Shown here: positions 7,510-13,966 of the stretch, one piece after another | Position numbering within the stretch: position 1 is the stretch's first letter | Layout: each line of letters opens with the position of its first letter | Source: Anaerocolumna sp. | GTDB taxonomy: Bacteria; Bacillota; Clostridia; Lachnospirales; Lachnospiraceae | Direction: 5' to 3' | DNA: 15,884 bases | Assembly: GCA_029256035.1 (NCBI GenBank) | Contig: JAQSYR010000025.1 | Coordinates: forward strand, 1 to 15,884 | The notes under the pieces: model-generated | The model's input: only the letters and a program-made list of their open reading frames with translations | What the model was told of the DNA's origin: nothing | The model's database searches: none | Made by a program: the position numbers and the translations under genes

Positions 7510-8502
7510 ATGAACGACGTTATTAAATTAGCTATTGATAGCTATAAAGGTAAAATCGCAGGAAACTACTCTGTTTCTGATTCTATGGAAGTGTTAAAAC
7601 AAGCTTTAATCGAAGCAAACAATGGTTCTACTACTCTTGATTTTAGAGCAGTTAGAGATGGTGACTGTAAAAAGTTATTTGCAATTATGGAAGAAATCGT
7701 AACAAAAACTGTAGTAGAAGGTCTTCCAGAGTCATCTCCTATTTTCAACTTTGTTGACTATAGAAATAAAGCACTTGGAGACCAAGATTCTTTCGTAGTA
7801 CAGGATGCTTCTTTATTCGCAGTTGCAGATATCGCTGAAGGCACTCAGGGCGTAAGAAGACAGCGTTTAGTTGGCGGTGAAACTGTATATGTTACTCCAC
7901 AGCTAAAGGCTATCAAAGTTTACGAAGAACTTAACAGAGTTCTTTCAGGAAGAATTGATATCAATGAAATGATTGCAAGAGTATCTAAATCATTCTTATT
8001 AAAGATTGGAGAAGATATTTATACTGCATTCGCTGGTACATATAGCAAATTAGTTGCACCATATCAGGTAAGTGGTAGCTTCACAGAAGCAAACCTTACT
8101 ACTTTGATTGACCATGTTGAAAGTGCAACTGGAATGAGAGCTTATATTTTAGGTTCAAAACAGGCAGTTAAGAAAATTACTGGTATTACTGGTATTGATG
8201 CTGATTCTGCAAAAGAAGACCTATATGCAATGGGATATGTTGGACATGTTGGTAACAACCCTGTAATTGCTATGCAGAATGGACATAAAGCTGGAACTAC
8301 AAACTTTATCTTAAATGATACTGACTTATTTGTAGTTGCTGGTGATGATAAATTTATCAAATTCGTTACTGAAGGAGATACATTAATCATTCCTGGAGAT
8401 CCAATGAGCAATGCCGACTTAACTCAGGAATTCTTAATGGCTCAGAGATATAATGTTGCTGTAGTTATGTCTCAGGTATTCGGTATCTACAGAATCGGAT
8501 AA
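7510..8502 (+). CDS. Major capsid protein, HK97-fold type
   Basis: Main shell protein of the head. The 330 residues have no cysteine-rich or catalytic motifs. A helical N-terminal arm is followed by GLPESSPIFNFVDYRN near 76-91, a beta-rich segment with VRRQRLVGGETVYVTPQLKA, a long spine-helix region (INEMIARVSKSFLLKIGEDIYTAF) and a C-terminal domain ending GIYRIG. Length, order and position after protease, scaffold and decoration genes fit an HK97 fold. The gene uses a narrower, more GC-rich codon set than its neighbours (for example CAG and GTT/GTA), typical of very high expression. The ribosome-binding site is AGTGAGGT. It ends in TAATAA and is followed by a strong hairpin without a T tract. 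Confidence 0.88.
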   Translation: MNDVIKLAIDSYKGKIAGNYSVSDSMEVLKQALIEANNGSTTLDFRAVRDGDCKKLFAIMEEIVTKTVVEGLPESSPIFNFVDYRNKALGDQDSFVVQDASLFAVADIAEGTQGVRRQRLVGGETVYVTPQLKAIKVYEELNRVLSGRIDINEMIARVSKSFLLKIGEDIYTAFAGTYSKLVAPYQVSGSFTEANLTTLIDHVESATGMRAYILGSKQAVKKITGITGIDADSAKEDLYAMGYVGHVGNNPVIAMQNGHKAGTTNFILNDTDLFVVAGDDKFIKFVTEGDTLIIPGDPMSNADLTQEFLMAQRYNVAVVMSQVFGIYRIG

Positions 8503-8518
8503 TAAATAATATTAAACA

Positions 8519-8546
8519 TTGTGGGTGGATTTATTTCCACTCACAA
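8519..8546 (+). promoter_or_regulatory. Strong intergenic hairpin after the capsid gene, no T tract
   Basis: TTGTGGGTGG (8519-8528) pairs with CCACTCACAA (8537-8546) through ten pairs, one of them a G-U wobble, around an eight-base loop. No T run follows, so it is a poor terminator. It could protect the 3' end of the abundant capsid mRNA from exonucleases or mark a processing point. Confidence 0.5.
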
Positions 8547-8570
8547 TTAGAATGAAAGGGGATTTTTATA

Positions 8571-9206
8571 ATGGCATATAGCAAAGAACAAAGAGAACAA
8601 AAACGTCTTGAAGAAGGGGCTAAGCTTAGAGCAGAACTTGAAGAAAAAATCAGAAAAGAACTTGAAGAAAAAATGAAATCACAATCTTCACCTTCTAATA
8701 CAATAAACGAAGAAAAATTAGCTGTTAAAAAGAATAAGAAGAAAATTCCATTAGATACACTTGTTCCATGTAAAAGTGGAGTGCAAGGAGAACTTATATA
8801 TGTGTCTAAAAAAATTAATGGTTATCAGATTGAGTGGGATTCATATGGTTCAGTTGAATACATTGAACTTAGCGAATTGCTATCTATGAGAAATACTAGC
8901 CGTAGTTTTTATGTAAACAATTGGATTTTCTTTGAAGACACTGATGAATATACCGCTTTAGATTTTTATAATTTTCTTGAAGTTTCTAAATTCTATGAAA
9001 ATACAATTCTTGGAGATGATCTAGATGAAATATTTTCAAAATCACCAGAAGAAATCAAGGAAATTTGTTCAAAATTATCAAGAGGTGTAAAAGACACCGT
9101 TGCTGCCAAGGCTAAAGCTTTAATCGATTCTAAAGAACTTGATTCTACTAATAGAATTAATGCATTAGAAAACGTTCTTGGTGTTGAACTAAATCCTTCA
9201 TTTTAG
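8571..9206 (+). CDS. Virion-module protein of unknown function (post-capsid)
   Basis: A 211-residue protein. Residues 1-38 are a charged Glu/Lys/Arg helix with heptad-like EEKIRKELEEK, likely a coiled coil. A linker is followed by a small beta-rich domain (IPLDTLVPCKSGVQGELIYVS to ELSELLSMRNTSRSF, about 57-115) and a helical C-terminus with ALENVLGVEL near the end. I have seen this general design after the major capsid gene in Clostridia phages, where it is usually left as hypothetical. Position suggests a head-completion or connector-associated role. The start has AAAGGGG, and the next gene starts 11 bases after its stop. Confidence 0.72.
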   Translation: MAYSKEQREQKRLEEGAKLRAELEEKIRKELEEKMKSQSSPSNTINEEKLAVKKNKKKIPLDTLVPCKSGVQGELIYVSKKINGYQIEWDSYGSVEYIELSELLSMRNTSRSFYVNNWIFFEDTDEYTALDFYNFLEVSKFYENTILGDDLDEIFSKSPEEIKEICSKLSRGVKDTVAAKAKALIDSKELDSTNRINALENVLGVELNPSF

Positions 9207-9216
9207 GAGGTAATAT

Positions 9217-9648
9217 ATGACTGAATATAAAGTTATATTTGATAAATTCAAAGACAAAATTACTGATCCTGATTTGCTCTTATATGTTGAAGCTATTCAA
9301 CAAGAAATATTAACAAGCCTTTTATCTAGTGCCTGTACTAAATTTAAACGTTTATGTAAACAGAATCTTTCTGATAGAGATGACACTCTGATGATATTTA
9401 ATTTTGACGTTGATGATGAAGTTATTGATATATTGACAGATATTATGGCTGAATATTGGCTTAAACCTTATTTAAACAACATTGAAAACTTAAGAAATCA
9501 ATTAAGCACAAAAGATTTCTCGGTCTTCTCTCCTGCTAATCTGCTTAATGCAGTACAAAATACTTATGACTTAGGCAGAAAACGAGCAAAATCAGCCATG
9601 AATGAATATTCATTTATCAACGGTGATTGGGATAGGTTGCGACTATGA
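9217..9648 (+). CDS. Head-tail connector (adaptor) protein
   Basis: Likely first neck protein docking on the portal. The product has 143 residues, almost entirely alpha-helical, with an acidic middle (FNFDVDDEVIDILTDIM) and a C-terminal arm AKSAMNEYSFINGDW, a pattern typical of gp6/gp15-type adaptors. The ribosome-binding site TAGGAGGT overlaps the stop of the preceding gene. Its own stop overlaps the next start as ATGA, so the two are translationally coupled. Name given by size, secondary structure and position. Confidence 0.65.
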   Translation: MTEYKVIFDKFKDKITDPDLLLYVEAIQQEILTSLLSSACTKFKRLCKQNLSDRDDTLMIFNFDVDDEVIDILTDIMAEYWLKPYLNNIENLRNQLSTKDFSVFSPANLLNAVQNTYDLGRKRAKSAMNEYSFINGDWDRLRL

Positions 9649-9974
9649 TAGAAGTAAAATATGGACTATTACCAAATGAAAGTTTTTGTAGATATTTTGA
9701 TTTTTTAATTAATAAGACATATAAAATACTACCACTAAAGGAAGAATGTTCTGAAACACTTATTGATTATCTTGAAAGTTTTCAAAGAGAATTGATTGGG
9801 AATAAAGAATTGGTGTCTATTTTAAAGGATGAACCGCAATTCGTATCTGTGTTAAATACGATGCAGTACCTAATAGATAACGAATATTCTGTTAAGATAT
9901 GCAAGAAAGAAGTATTTAAATCTATCAGAATATTAAAGGATATTAATAAAAAATATTTTATAGAAAGGAAGTGA
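9645..9974 (+). CDS. Small neck-region protein, unknown
   Basis: A 109-residue helical protein starting inside the stop of the connector gene (ATGA overlap), so it is probably made by reinitiation. Only a weak ATAGG precedes it. The composition is acidic at first and basic at the end (KKEVFKSIRILKDINKKYFIERK). No motif, cysteine pair or membrane segment is visible. It lies between connector and head-closure genes and is presumably part of neck assembly, but this is positional inference only. Confidence 0.65.
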   Translation: MIEVKYGLLPNESFCRYFDFLINKTYKILPLKEECSETLIDYLESFQRELIGNKELVSILKDEPQFVSVLNTMQYLIDNEYSVKICKKEVFKSIRILKDINKKYFIERK

Positions 9975-9978
9975 TTTT

Positions 9979-10929
9979 GTGGATAAATATACAGCACGTA
10001 TCAATCTTATGGGTTCTACCAAAAGAGAACGTGACTTAAATAGATTAAAGCAAACAATATTAAACGATGCTCCACAGACACTTTCTTGTAAAGATGTAAA
10101 AATAGGTGATGTTGATAGAAAATTAATAATTAACGAATCTACCATTCCATATAAAAAAGACTTGATAACACTACCAAATGAAAATATTCTTGTTGGAGAC
10201 TATGTTATTTGGGAAAATGAAACTTGGTTGGCAATTGAAGCAGATTCAGATGATGAAATATATACTACAGGTAAAATGCAACTTTGCAACTATAATCTTA
10301 AATGGCAAGATTCAACAGGTACTATTCTATCCTATCCATGTATAGATGAAACAACATTGTCTGTCGGGTTAGATGAAGGAAATGTAATCACAACTCCAAA
10401 TTCAACACACAAGATAAAATTACCCTTTGATTTTATGATTGATGATTCCACTGTTGAAGTTCCGCAAGTATTTGTAATAAGTAATCCAAATCGTACAGAA
10501 TTTAAATATGGAGACAAAGGTATTATTGAGTTAACCATGAAAGCTGATAATTATAATGCATTAACAGATAATATTGCACTTGGAGTTTGTAACTACTTCT
10601 CTCCTACTACTCCACCTGAACCTTCGCCAATTAATTATACCATGACAATTACGCATGATATGGATTTAATAGTAAATAACACTTTATGGTGTACGTTTAC
10701 TCCTACATTAAAAGACGAGAATGGTGCTGTTGTAACAAGTTGGACTGCAAATTGGAGTTTTAATTATAATGGCATGGACGAAAGTAAATTTATTATTGAA
10801 TATGACGGTAACGACTGTAAAGTTAAAGTTGTGGATGAAAGTTATGATGTAGTTGATAATGTGTTAGGATTAACTTGCACAAGCGATAATGGAACTATTG
10901 GTAATTATAATATTGTTATTGGAATGTAG
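9979..10929 (+). CDS. Neck/head-closure-type protein with C-terminal Ig-like domain
   Basis: The start is GTG at 9979 with AGAAAGGAAGTGA upstream. The 316-residue product has an N-terminal part with MGSTKRERDLNRLKQTI near 11-27 and a beta-rich section including VGDYVIWENETWLAIE, the form I associate with stopper or head-closure proteins. After a proline linker, PTTPPEPSP (about 210-218), the last 100 residues look like a bacterial Ig-like (Big_2-type) domain with alternating strands (CTFTPTLKDENGAVVTSW, CKVKVVDESYDVV). Such domains decorate many tailed phages and may bind carbohydrate on cells or mucus. No ribosomal frameshift signal is evident; the domain is encoded continuously. Neck role is inferred from gene order. 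Confidence 0.65.
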   Translation: MDKYTARINLMGSTKRERDLNRLKQTILNDAPQTLSCKDVKIGDVDRKLIINESTIPYKKDLITLPNENILVGDYVIWENETWLAIEADSDDEIYTTGKMQLCNYNLKWQDSTGTILSYPCIDETTLSVGLDEGNVITTPNSTHKIKLPFDFMIDDSTVEVPQVFVISNPNRTEFKYGDKGIIELTMKADNYNALTDNIALGVCNYFSPTTPPEPSPINYTMTITHDMDLIVNNTLWCTFTPTLKDENGAVVTSWTANWSFNYNGMDESKFIIEYDGNDCKVKVVDESYDVVDNVLGLTCTSDNGTIGNYNIVIGM

Positions 10930-10943
10930 GAGGTGGTAATACG
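10929..10943 (+). promoter_or_regulatory. Strong RBS pointing at an ACG start
   Basis: A strong GGAGGTGG site (about 10929-10936) lies directly after the stop of the preceding gene. The codon at the proper distance is ACG at 10941-10943, in frame with the next ORF and 13 codons before its first ATG (10980), which has no ribosome-binding site. Confidence 0.55.
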
Positions 10944-11405
10944 GTTATTTCTGACGTTATAGAGTATAAATCAAAGATTATGAACAAGTTAATTAGTATT
11001 GCAGATGTCTATACATTGATTAACAATCCAAATATTACACTGCCATCACAGATGAAAAATAATAATATATATTCTTATCTGAAAATACCAAATAGTACAT
11101 TACAAGTAAAAAATTACATATGTTTTGATTTTAGTAGCAGAAAATCTCCTGTTAATAGCACTTTTAAAAATGTAAATATTAATGTAAGTATTATTTGTCA
11201 TGAAACAGATTTAAAGACATCTTGGGGAAATAGGCATGATGTGTTAAGTGGTGTAATTATAGATGCATTTAATTGGTCTAATTTTCTAGGTTTTGAATTA
11301 GAGTTAGTGTCGGATAATGAAAAAATTTTAGAGAACGATTATCATATGAGAACATTACAATTTAATAATTTAACTACTGATAATTTTATAAATAAGGTGA
11401 ATTAA
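10941..11405 (+). CDS. Tail terminator/tail-completion-like protein
   Basis: The predicted protein has 154 residues from ACG at 10941, or 141 from the first ATG at 10980. The extra residues (VISDVIEYKSKI) continue the amphipathic helix that begins the ATG version, supporting the upstream start. The remainder mixes strands and helices with FDFSSRKSP, INVSIICHETD and DAFNWSNFLGFELELV, similar in layout to small tail-terminator proteins (SPP1 gp17 or HK97 gp10 position). Its stop overlaps the next ATG as TAATG. The function is inferred from size and placement between neck and tail-tube genes. Confidence 0.6.
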   Translation, partial: TVISDVIEYKSKIMNKLISIADVYTLINNPNITLPSQMKNNNIYSYLKIPNSTLQVKNYICFDFSSRKSPVNSTFKNVNINVSIICHETDLKTSWGNRHDVLSGVIIDAFNWSNFLGFELELVSDNEKILENDYHMRTLQFNNLTTDNFINKVN

Positions 11406-12136
11406 TGAATATTGATACTTTAACAATATATAGAGGTGGAGATTTTTATATAAATGATAAAATTAGTATTCATCAACCAACATTGGGTGAGATATGCGAT
11501 TTCGGAGAAAATAAATATTTCTCAATAATATATTTAGTTACTTCTATCCCATCAGATATGAAATCATTTCTATTTGATAATGGTATTGATTATGAAAAGT
11601 TTTCGGATTTTGAATTGTTTATCTTATTAACTAAATCACTTTCAGTTAAAGATACTGCTATTATTTTTGGTAATTTAGATTTTACAAATTTTGAATGTGG
11701 TATAAACGAAGAAAATGAAGAATTAGTAATGTATGATGTCAAAAATGACATAATAATTGACAGATATATTTATAAAATTATCTTTGATTACCTAACAAAA
11801 ACACATGGAATAAAAAAGAAAGTTGAATTGGCTGGTAATGAGTTTACGAAACGATTTTTAATTGATGAAGATAGAGAGAAAAACAATAAAAAAGAAGATA
11901 AACAATTTAGTTCAATTTTATTACCATTAATATCTGCAATGGTAAACTGTGAAGGATTTAAATATAATCACGCTCAAGTTTGGGACATGAAAATTAATGC
12001 ATTTATGGATAGCGTTCGTAGAATACAAAAAATAAAAGACGCTAACAACACAATTAATGGTGTATATAGTGGTAAATTAGATGGAACTAAAATAAATAAA
12101 AAAGAATTAGATTGGTTAGGAGAACTTGAAACATAG
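11405..12136 (+). CDS. Tail-module protein of unknown function
   Basis: A 243-residue soluble protein translated from ATG at 11405, overlapping the preceding stop by one base, with AAGGTGA upstream. Recognisable blocks are IHQPTLGEICDFGE (about 22-35), a helical acidic middle, GNEFTKRFLIDEDREK near 144-159, and a conserved-looking C-terminus FMDSVRRIQKIKDANNTI ending INKKELDWLGEL. I recognise this as a recurrent protein of Clostridia phages found before the tail-tube gene, but its role is not known to me; a tail-assembly function is plausible. No membrane segment or catalytic signature is visible. Confidence 0.68.
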   Translation: MNIDTLTIYRGGDFYINDKISIHQPTLGEICDFGENKYFSIIYLVTSIPSDMKSFLFDNGIDYEKFSDFELFILLTKSLSVKDTAIIFGNLDFTNFECGINEENEELVMYDVKNDIIIDRYIYKIIFDYLTKTHGIKKKVELAGNEFTKRFLIDEDREKNNKKEDKQFSSILLPLISAMVNCEGFKYNHAQVWDMKINAFMDSVRRIQKIKDANNTINGVYSGKLDGTKINKKELDWLGELET

Positions 12137-12138
12137 TT

Positions 12139-12172
12139 CTTATTTTTATGTCCAATTTTAATAAAAAATAAG
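12139..12172 (+). promoter_or_regulatory. AT-rich hairpin abutting the tail-tube RBS
   Basis: CTTATTTTTAT (12139-12149) pairs with ATAAAAAATAAG (12161-12172) with one bulged A. The 3' arm runs straight into the GGAGG (12172-12176) of the tail-tube gene, so the fold could slow initiation. The stem is all A-U apart from its closing pair and therefore weak. Confidence 0.35.
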
Positions 12173-12183
12173 GAGGAACAAAA

Positions 12184-12966
12184 ATGGCTTTTGATATTAA
12201 TAATTTTATAATCGACCGTCCAATTAGGGCAATTATGTCATCTTCTGATACCGGAGATGTATTGTGGTCTATAAACCAGATTGAAGACCCAAGTATATCA
12301 TGTGCTTCTGAAGCAACACAAGCAGTAGATATGTTAGGTTCTCCTATCATGGAATTTGAAAGAGCAAAAACAGCAACTTTCTCAGCAACAAATTCATTAT
12401 TTGACCTTGGGCTTGCGGCTGCACAATTTGGAACTACTAAAAAGGTTGCAAATGCATCAAATAAAGTAACAGCTCCGAAGTTTGAAACTTTAGATGTAGA
12501 TGGTACTACTGTTACATTGTCACAGACTCCGACTGCTGATATTACAGCAATTTATGTTTTAAAAGGTGATAATACACTCGGAACTAAATATGTTGCAGGT
12601 GCTACTGCATCCGCTACAGAATTTGTTTATGATGACGTAACAAAAACTATTACACTTCCTACTTCAGTTACAAGCGGTAAAGTATTTGTAAAATATGAAT
12701 ATGAAACTGAAAATGCAGTAGAAGTGGTAAATACAGCTGTTAATTTCCCAACAGCAGGACAGCTTGTAGTTGAAGTATTAGGATGTGATGTATGTAATAA
12801 ATCAGTATTATATTATGCATATCTAATTTTCCCTGCGGCTAAATTAAGTTCTTCTGTAGACTTAACATTTACAACCGAAGGTAAACATCCTTTCGAAATT
12901 TCATGTTTCCAAGATTATTGTGATTACGAAAAACGATTATTTAGTATCGTAATTCCACAAGCATAA
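12184..12966 (+). CDS. Major tail (tube) protein
   Basis: Forms the stacked rings of the tail tube. The 260 residues open with NFIIDRPIRAIM and VLWSINQIEDPS (8-38), followed by a conserved-looking MEFERAKTATFSATNSLFDL (56-75). A threonine- and valine-rich beta domain occupies about 95-175 (VTLSQTPTADI, ITLPTSVTSGKVFVKYEYE), and the tube fold resumes to the end. The split suggests an inserted Ig-like surface domain within the tube fold. The ribosome-binding site is AAGGAGG, eight bases before the ATG, and the gene ends with tandem TAA. Codon use is closer to the capsid gene than to minor genes, as expected for an abundant protein. Confidence 0.8.
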   Translation: MAFDINNFIIDRPIRAIMSSSDTGDVLWSINQIEDPSISCASEATQAVDMLGSPIMEFERAKTATFSATNSLFDLGLAAAQFGTTKKVANASNKVTAPKFETLDVDGTTVTLSQTPTADITAIYVLKGDNTLGTKYVAGATASATEFVYDDVTKTITLPTSVTSGKVFVKYEYETENAVEVVNTAVNFPTAGQLVVEVLGCDVCNKSVLYYAYLIFPAAKLSSSVDLTFTTEGKHPFEISCFQDYCDYEKRLFSIVIPQA

Positions 12967-12979
12967 TAATACATAATTT

Positions 12980-13015
12980 GAGGAGTGTGTATTTTTACAT
13001 GCTCCTCTTTATATT
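12980..13015 (+). terminator. Terminator-like hairpin after the tail-tube gene
   Basis: GAGGAGTGTG (12980-12989) pairs with CATGCTCCTC (12998-13007), ten pairs including two wobbles, around an eight-base loop. TTTATATT follows. The short T tract suggests partial termination, which would lower expression of the genes beyond. Confidence 0.55.
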
Positions 13016-13028
13016 AGGAGTGATATTT

Positions 13029-13355
13029 ATGCCACAGTCAAATAGAGAATGTAAAATATGTGGTGAACCATATTACTATTGCCAATCATGTCAAAAACTA
13101 GAATCATTTGAATCTTGGAGATTATATGGTCATGACATAAACTGTTATAAAATATTTATGATTTTAAGAGATGATTTTCTTAAAAATACATCCAGAGAAG
13201 AAACAATTAGTCTATTAAATAATTGCGATTTATCTAATTTAGAAAATTTTAACGATAATATCAAAACACAAATAAAAGATATATTGTCAACTAAAAAGAC
13301 AAATATTATTAATAAGAAAAACAAAAATAAAATAGTGAATAGTATAAATACATAG
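13029..13355 (+). CDS. Small zinc-finger protein, unknown function
   Basis: The start at 13029 follows AGGAGTGA; longer reading upstream would run through the terminator hairpin and is rejected. The 108-residue protein opens with a four-cysteine zinc-binding cluster, CKICGEPYYYCQSC (9-22), then SWRLYGHDINCYKIFMIL. The NLENFNDNIKTQIKDIL segment, near 75-91, fits a small family common in Bacillota phages. The C-terminus is lysine-rich (NKKNKNK). Likely a zinc-stabilised DNA- or protein-binding accessory factor; no catalytic site is visible. It is bounded on both sides by terminator hairpins, so it is expressed as a semi-independent unit. Confidence 0.75.
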   Translation: MPQSNRECKICGEPYYYCQSCQKLESFESWRLYGHDINCYKIFMILRDDFLKNTSREETISLLNNCDLSNLENFNDNIKTQIKDILSTKKTNIINKKNKNKIVNSINT

Positions 13356-13404
13356 AGGACATATCTCACTATTATATTTGATGGTGCGGTATGTCCTTTT
13401 TTTT
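13356..13404 (+). terminator. Strong rho-independent terminator
   Basis: AGGACATA (13356-13363) pairs perfectly with TATGTCCT (13390-13397), and an inner stem CACTAT/ATGGTG extends the fold. It is followed by an uninterrupted T run (13397-13404). It begins at the base after the zinc-finger gene's stop codon. Confidence 0.82.
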
Positions 13405-13427
13405 ACTAATTTTATTTAATAATTTTG

Positions 13428-13445
13428 AAAGGTGGAATTTATATA
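13428..13445 (+). promoter_or_regulatory. RBS pointing at an ATA start
   Basis: AAAGGTGG (13428-13435) is followed after seven bases by ATA (13443-13445), giving a product that begins MKIKSR. The only standard in-frame start, TTG at 13425, lies before this site and has no ribosome-binding site of its own. Confidence 0.55.
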
Positions 13446-13655
13446 AAAATTAAATCAAGAATTACAGGAGAATTATACGAGGGCGATGACTCGGTGTTTC
13501 TTATGAATACCCTACAGGCTGGTATGTACATAAAAAATAAAGGAAGGTTATTAGATTGTTTTTGGCACGACATTAGAAACTCATTATGTTTTGTTTTTGA
13601 TAGGGATGAAACTACTCCACTTTATGATGCATGGTGTAAACACGAATTAAAATAA
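13443..13655 (+). CDS. Small protein, possibly DUF5659-like
   Basis: Predicted to have 70 residues from ATA at 13443 (76 from TTG at 13425). The sequence runs MKIKSRITGELYEGDD, then AGMYIKNKGRLLDCF, SLCFVFDRDET and ends LYDAWCKHELK. The alternation of a short N-terminal hairpin, a helix with Gly-Arg-Leu-Leu, and FVFDR followed by a C-terminal helix resembles small single-domain phage proteins of the DUF5659 type; I hold this loosely. No catalytic residues are apparent. It is the first gene after a strong terminator with no obvious promoter, so its transcription depends on readthrough or a promoter I cannot identify. Confidence 0.6.
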   Translation: MKIKSRITGELYEGDDSVFLMNTLQAGMYIKNKGRLLDCFWHDIRNSLCFVFDRDETTPLYDAWCKHELK

Positions 13656-13680
13656 AAGATAACTTTTATCAAGAAAGGCC

Positions 13681-13694
13681 AGGTGATTTTTATT
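13681..13694 (+). promoter_or_regulatory. RBS pointing at an ATT start
   Basis: AGGTGA (13681-13686), itself following AGAAAGG at 13672-13678, sets the initiator at ATT (13692-13694). The next residues, PSYVYHC, match the fixed N-terminus of FmdB-type zinc ribbons (MP-x-Y-x-Y-x-C). The in-frame GTG at 13683 overlaps the ribosome-binding site. Confidence 0.6.
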
Positions 13695-13877
13695 CCATCA
13701 TATGTATATCATTGCAATTTCTGTAATGTAGATGAAACTATTGAAAGAAAAATGAGTGAATATAAACCTGTTGAAAATTGTTTAGTTTGTGGTAAACAGA
13801 TGAATAGAAAAGTTGAAGATATTCTTCCTCAGAATTATATAGTAAACTGTGTGGGATTTTACGGTAAGAAGTCTTAA
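13692..13877 (+). CDS. FmdB-like zinc ribbon protein
   Basis: A 61-residue zinc ribbon. The N-terminal PSYVYHCNFC has the FmdB-family pattern, and the second knuckle CLVCGKQM is about 28 residues later, giving a Cys4 site. The C-terminal tail VGFYGKKS is glycine-containing and basic, also like FmdB proteins. These are single zinc-ribbon domains of unclear cellular role, often thought to bind nucleic acid or protein. The start is taken as ATT at 13692 because the family invariably begins with Met-Pro at that point; GTG at 13683 would add three residues (VIF). A set of hairpins begins within its last codons. Confidence 0.72.
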   Translation: MPSYVYHCNFCNVDETIERKMSEYKPVENCLVCGKQMNRKVEDILPQNYIVNCVGFYGKKS

Positions 13878-13939
13878 AGTCAAAAGACGATGGCTTGCTA
13901 TCGCAAACCATTCTGTTCGTGAACAAGTTCACGCCCAGA
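13871..13939 (+). ncRNA. Three consecutive hairpins upstream of the winged-helix gene
   Basis: Hairpin 1: GTCTT (13871-13875)/AAGAC (13884-13888). Hairpin 2: ATGG-c-TTGC (13890-13898)/GCAA-a-CCAT (13903-13911) with loop TATC. Hairpin 3: TCTG (13912-13915)/CAGA (13936-13939), with an inner stem CGTGAA (13918-13923)/TTCACG (13928-13933) and loop CAAG. Hairpins 2 and 3 are adjacent and could stack. No T tract follows, so they are not simple terminators. The 27 bases between hairpin 3 and the ATG hold AAAGGTGG. Possible leader regulating the gene at 13967, or a small structured RNA. Confidence 0.45.
13901..13912. repeat. Left copy of a 12-base inverted repeat
   Basis: TCGCAAACCATT here is the exact reverse complement of AATGGTTTGCGA at 14570-14581. 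The pair brackets the winged-helix gene. The left copy forms part of the loop and the 3' arm of hairpin 2. Confidence 0.5.
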
Positions 13940-13966
13940 GAAAATTTACATAGAAAGGTGGCTTGA

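Noticed and set aside
11405..12136. Assigning this gene as tail-assembly chaperone
   Set aside because: Position before rather than after the tail-tube gene, and the presence of a better candidate at 15168, make this name unsafe; left as unknown.
12978..13028. Upstream extension of the zinc-finger gene giving a hydrophobic N-terminus like a signal peptide
   Set aside because: The extension reads through the terminator hairpin at 12980-13007 and has no ribosome-binding site, whereas the ATG at 13029 follows AGGAGTGA.
13658..13670. Hairpin GATAA-CTT-TTATC before the zinc-ribbon gene
   Set aside because: Five A/T-rich pairs with a three-base loop are expected often in such AT-rich sequence.
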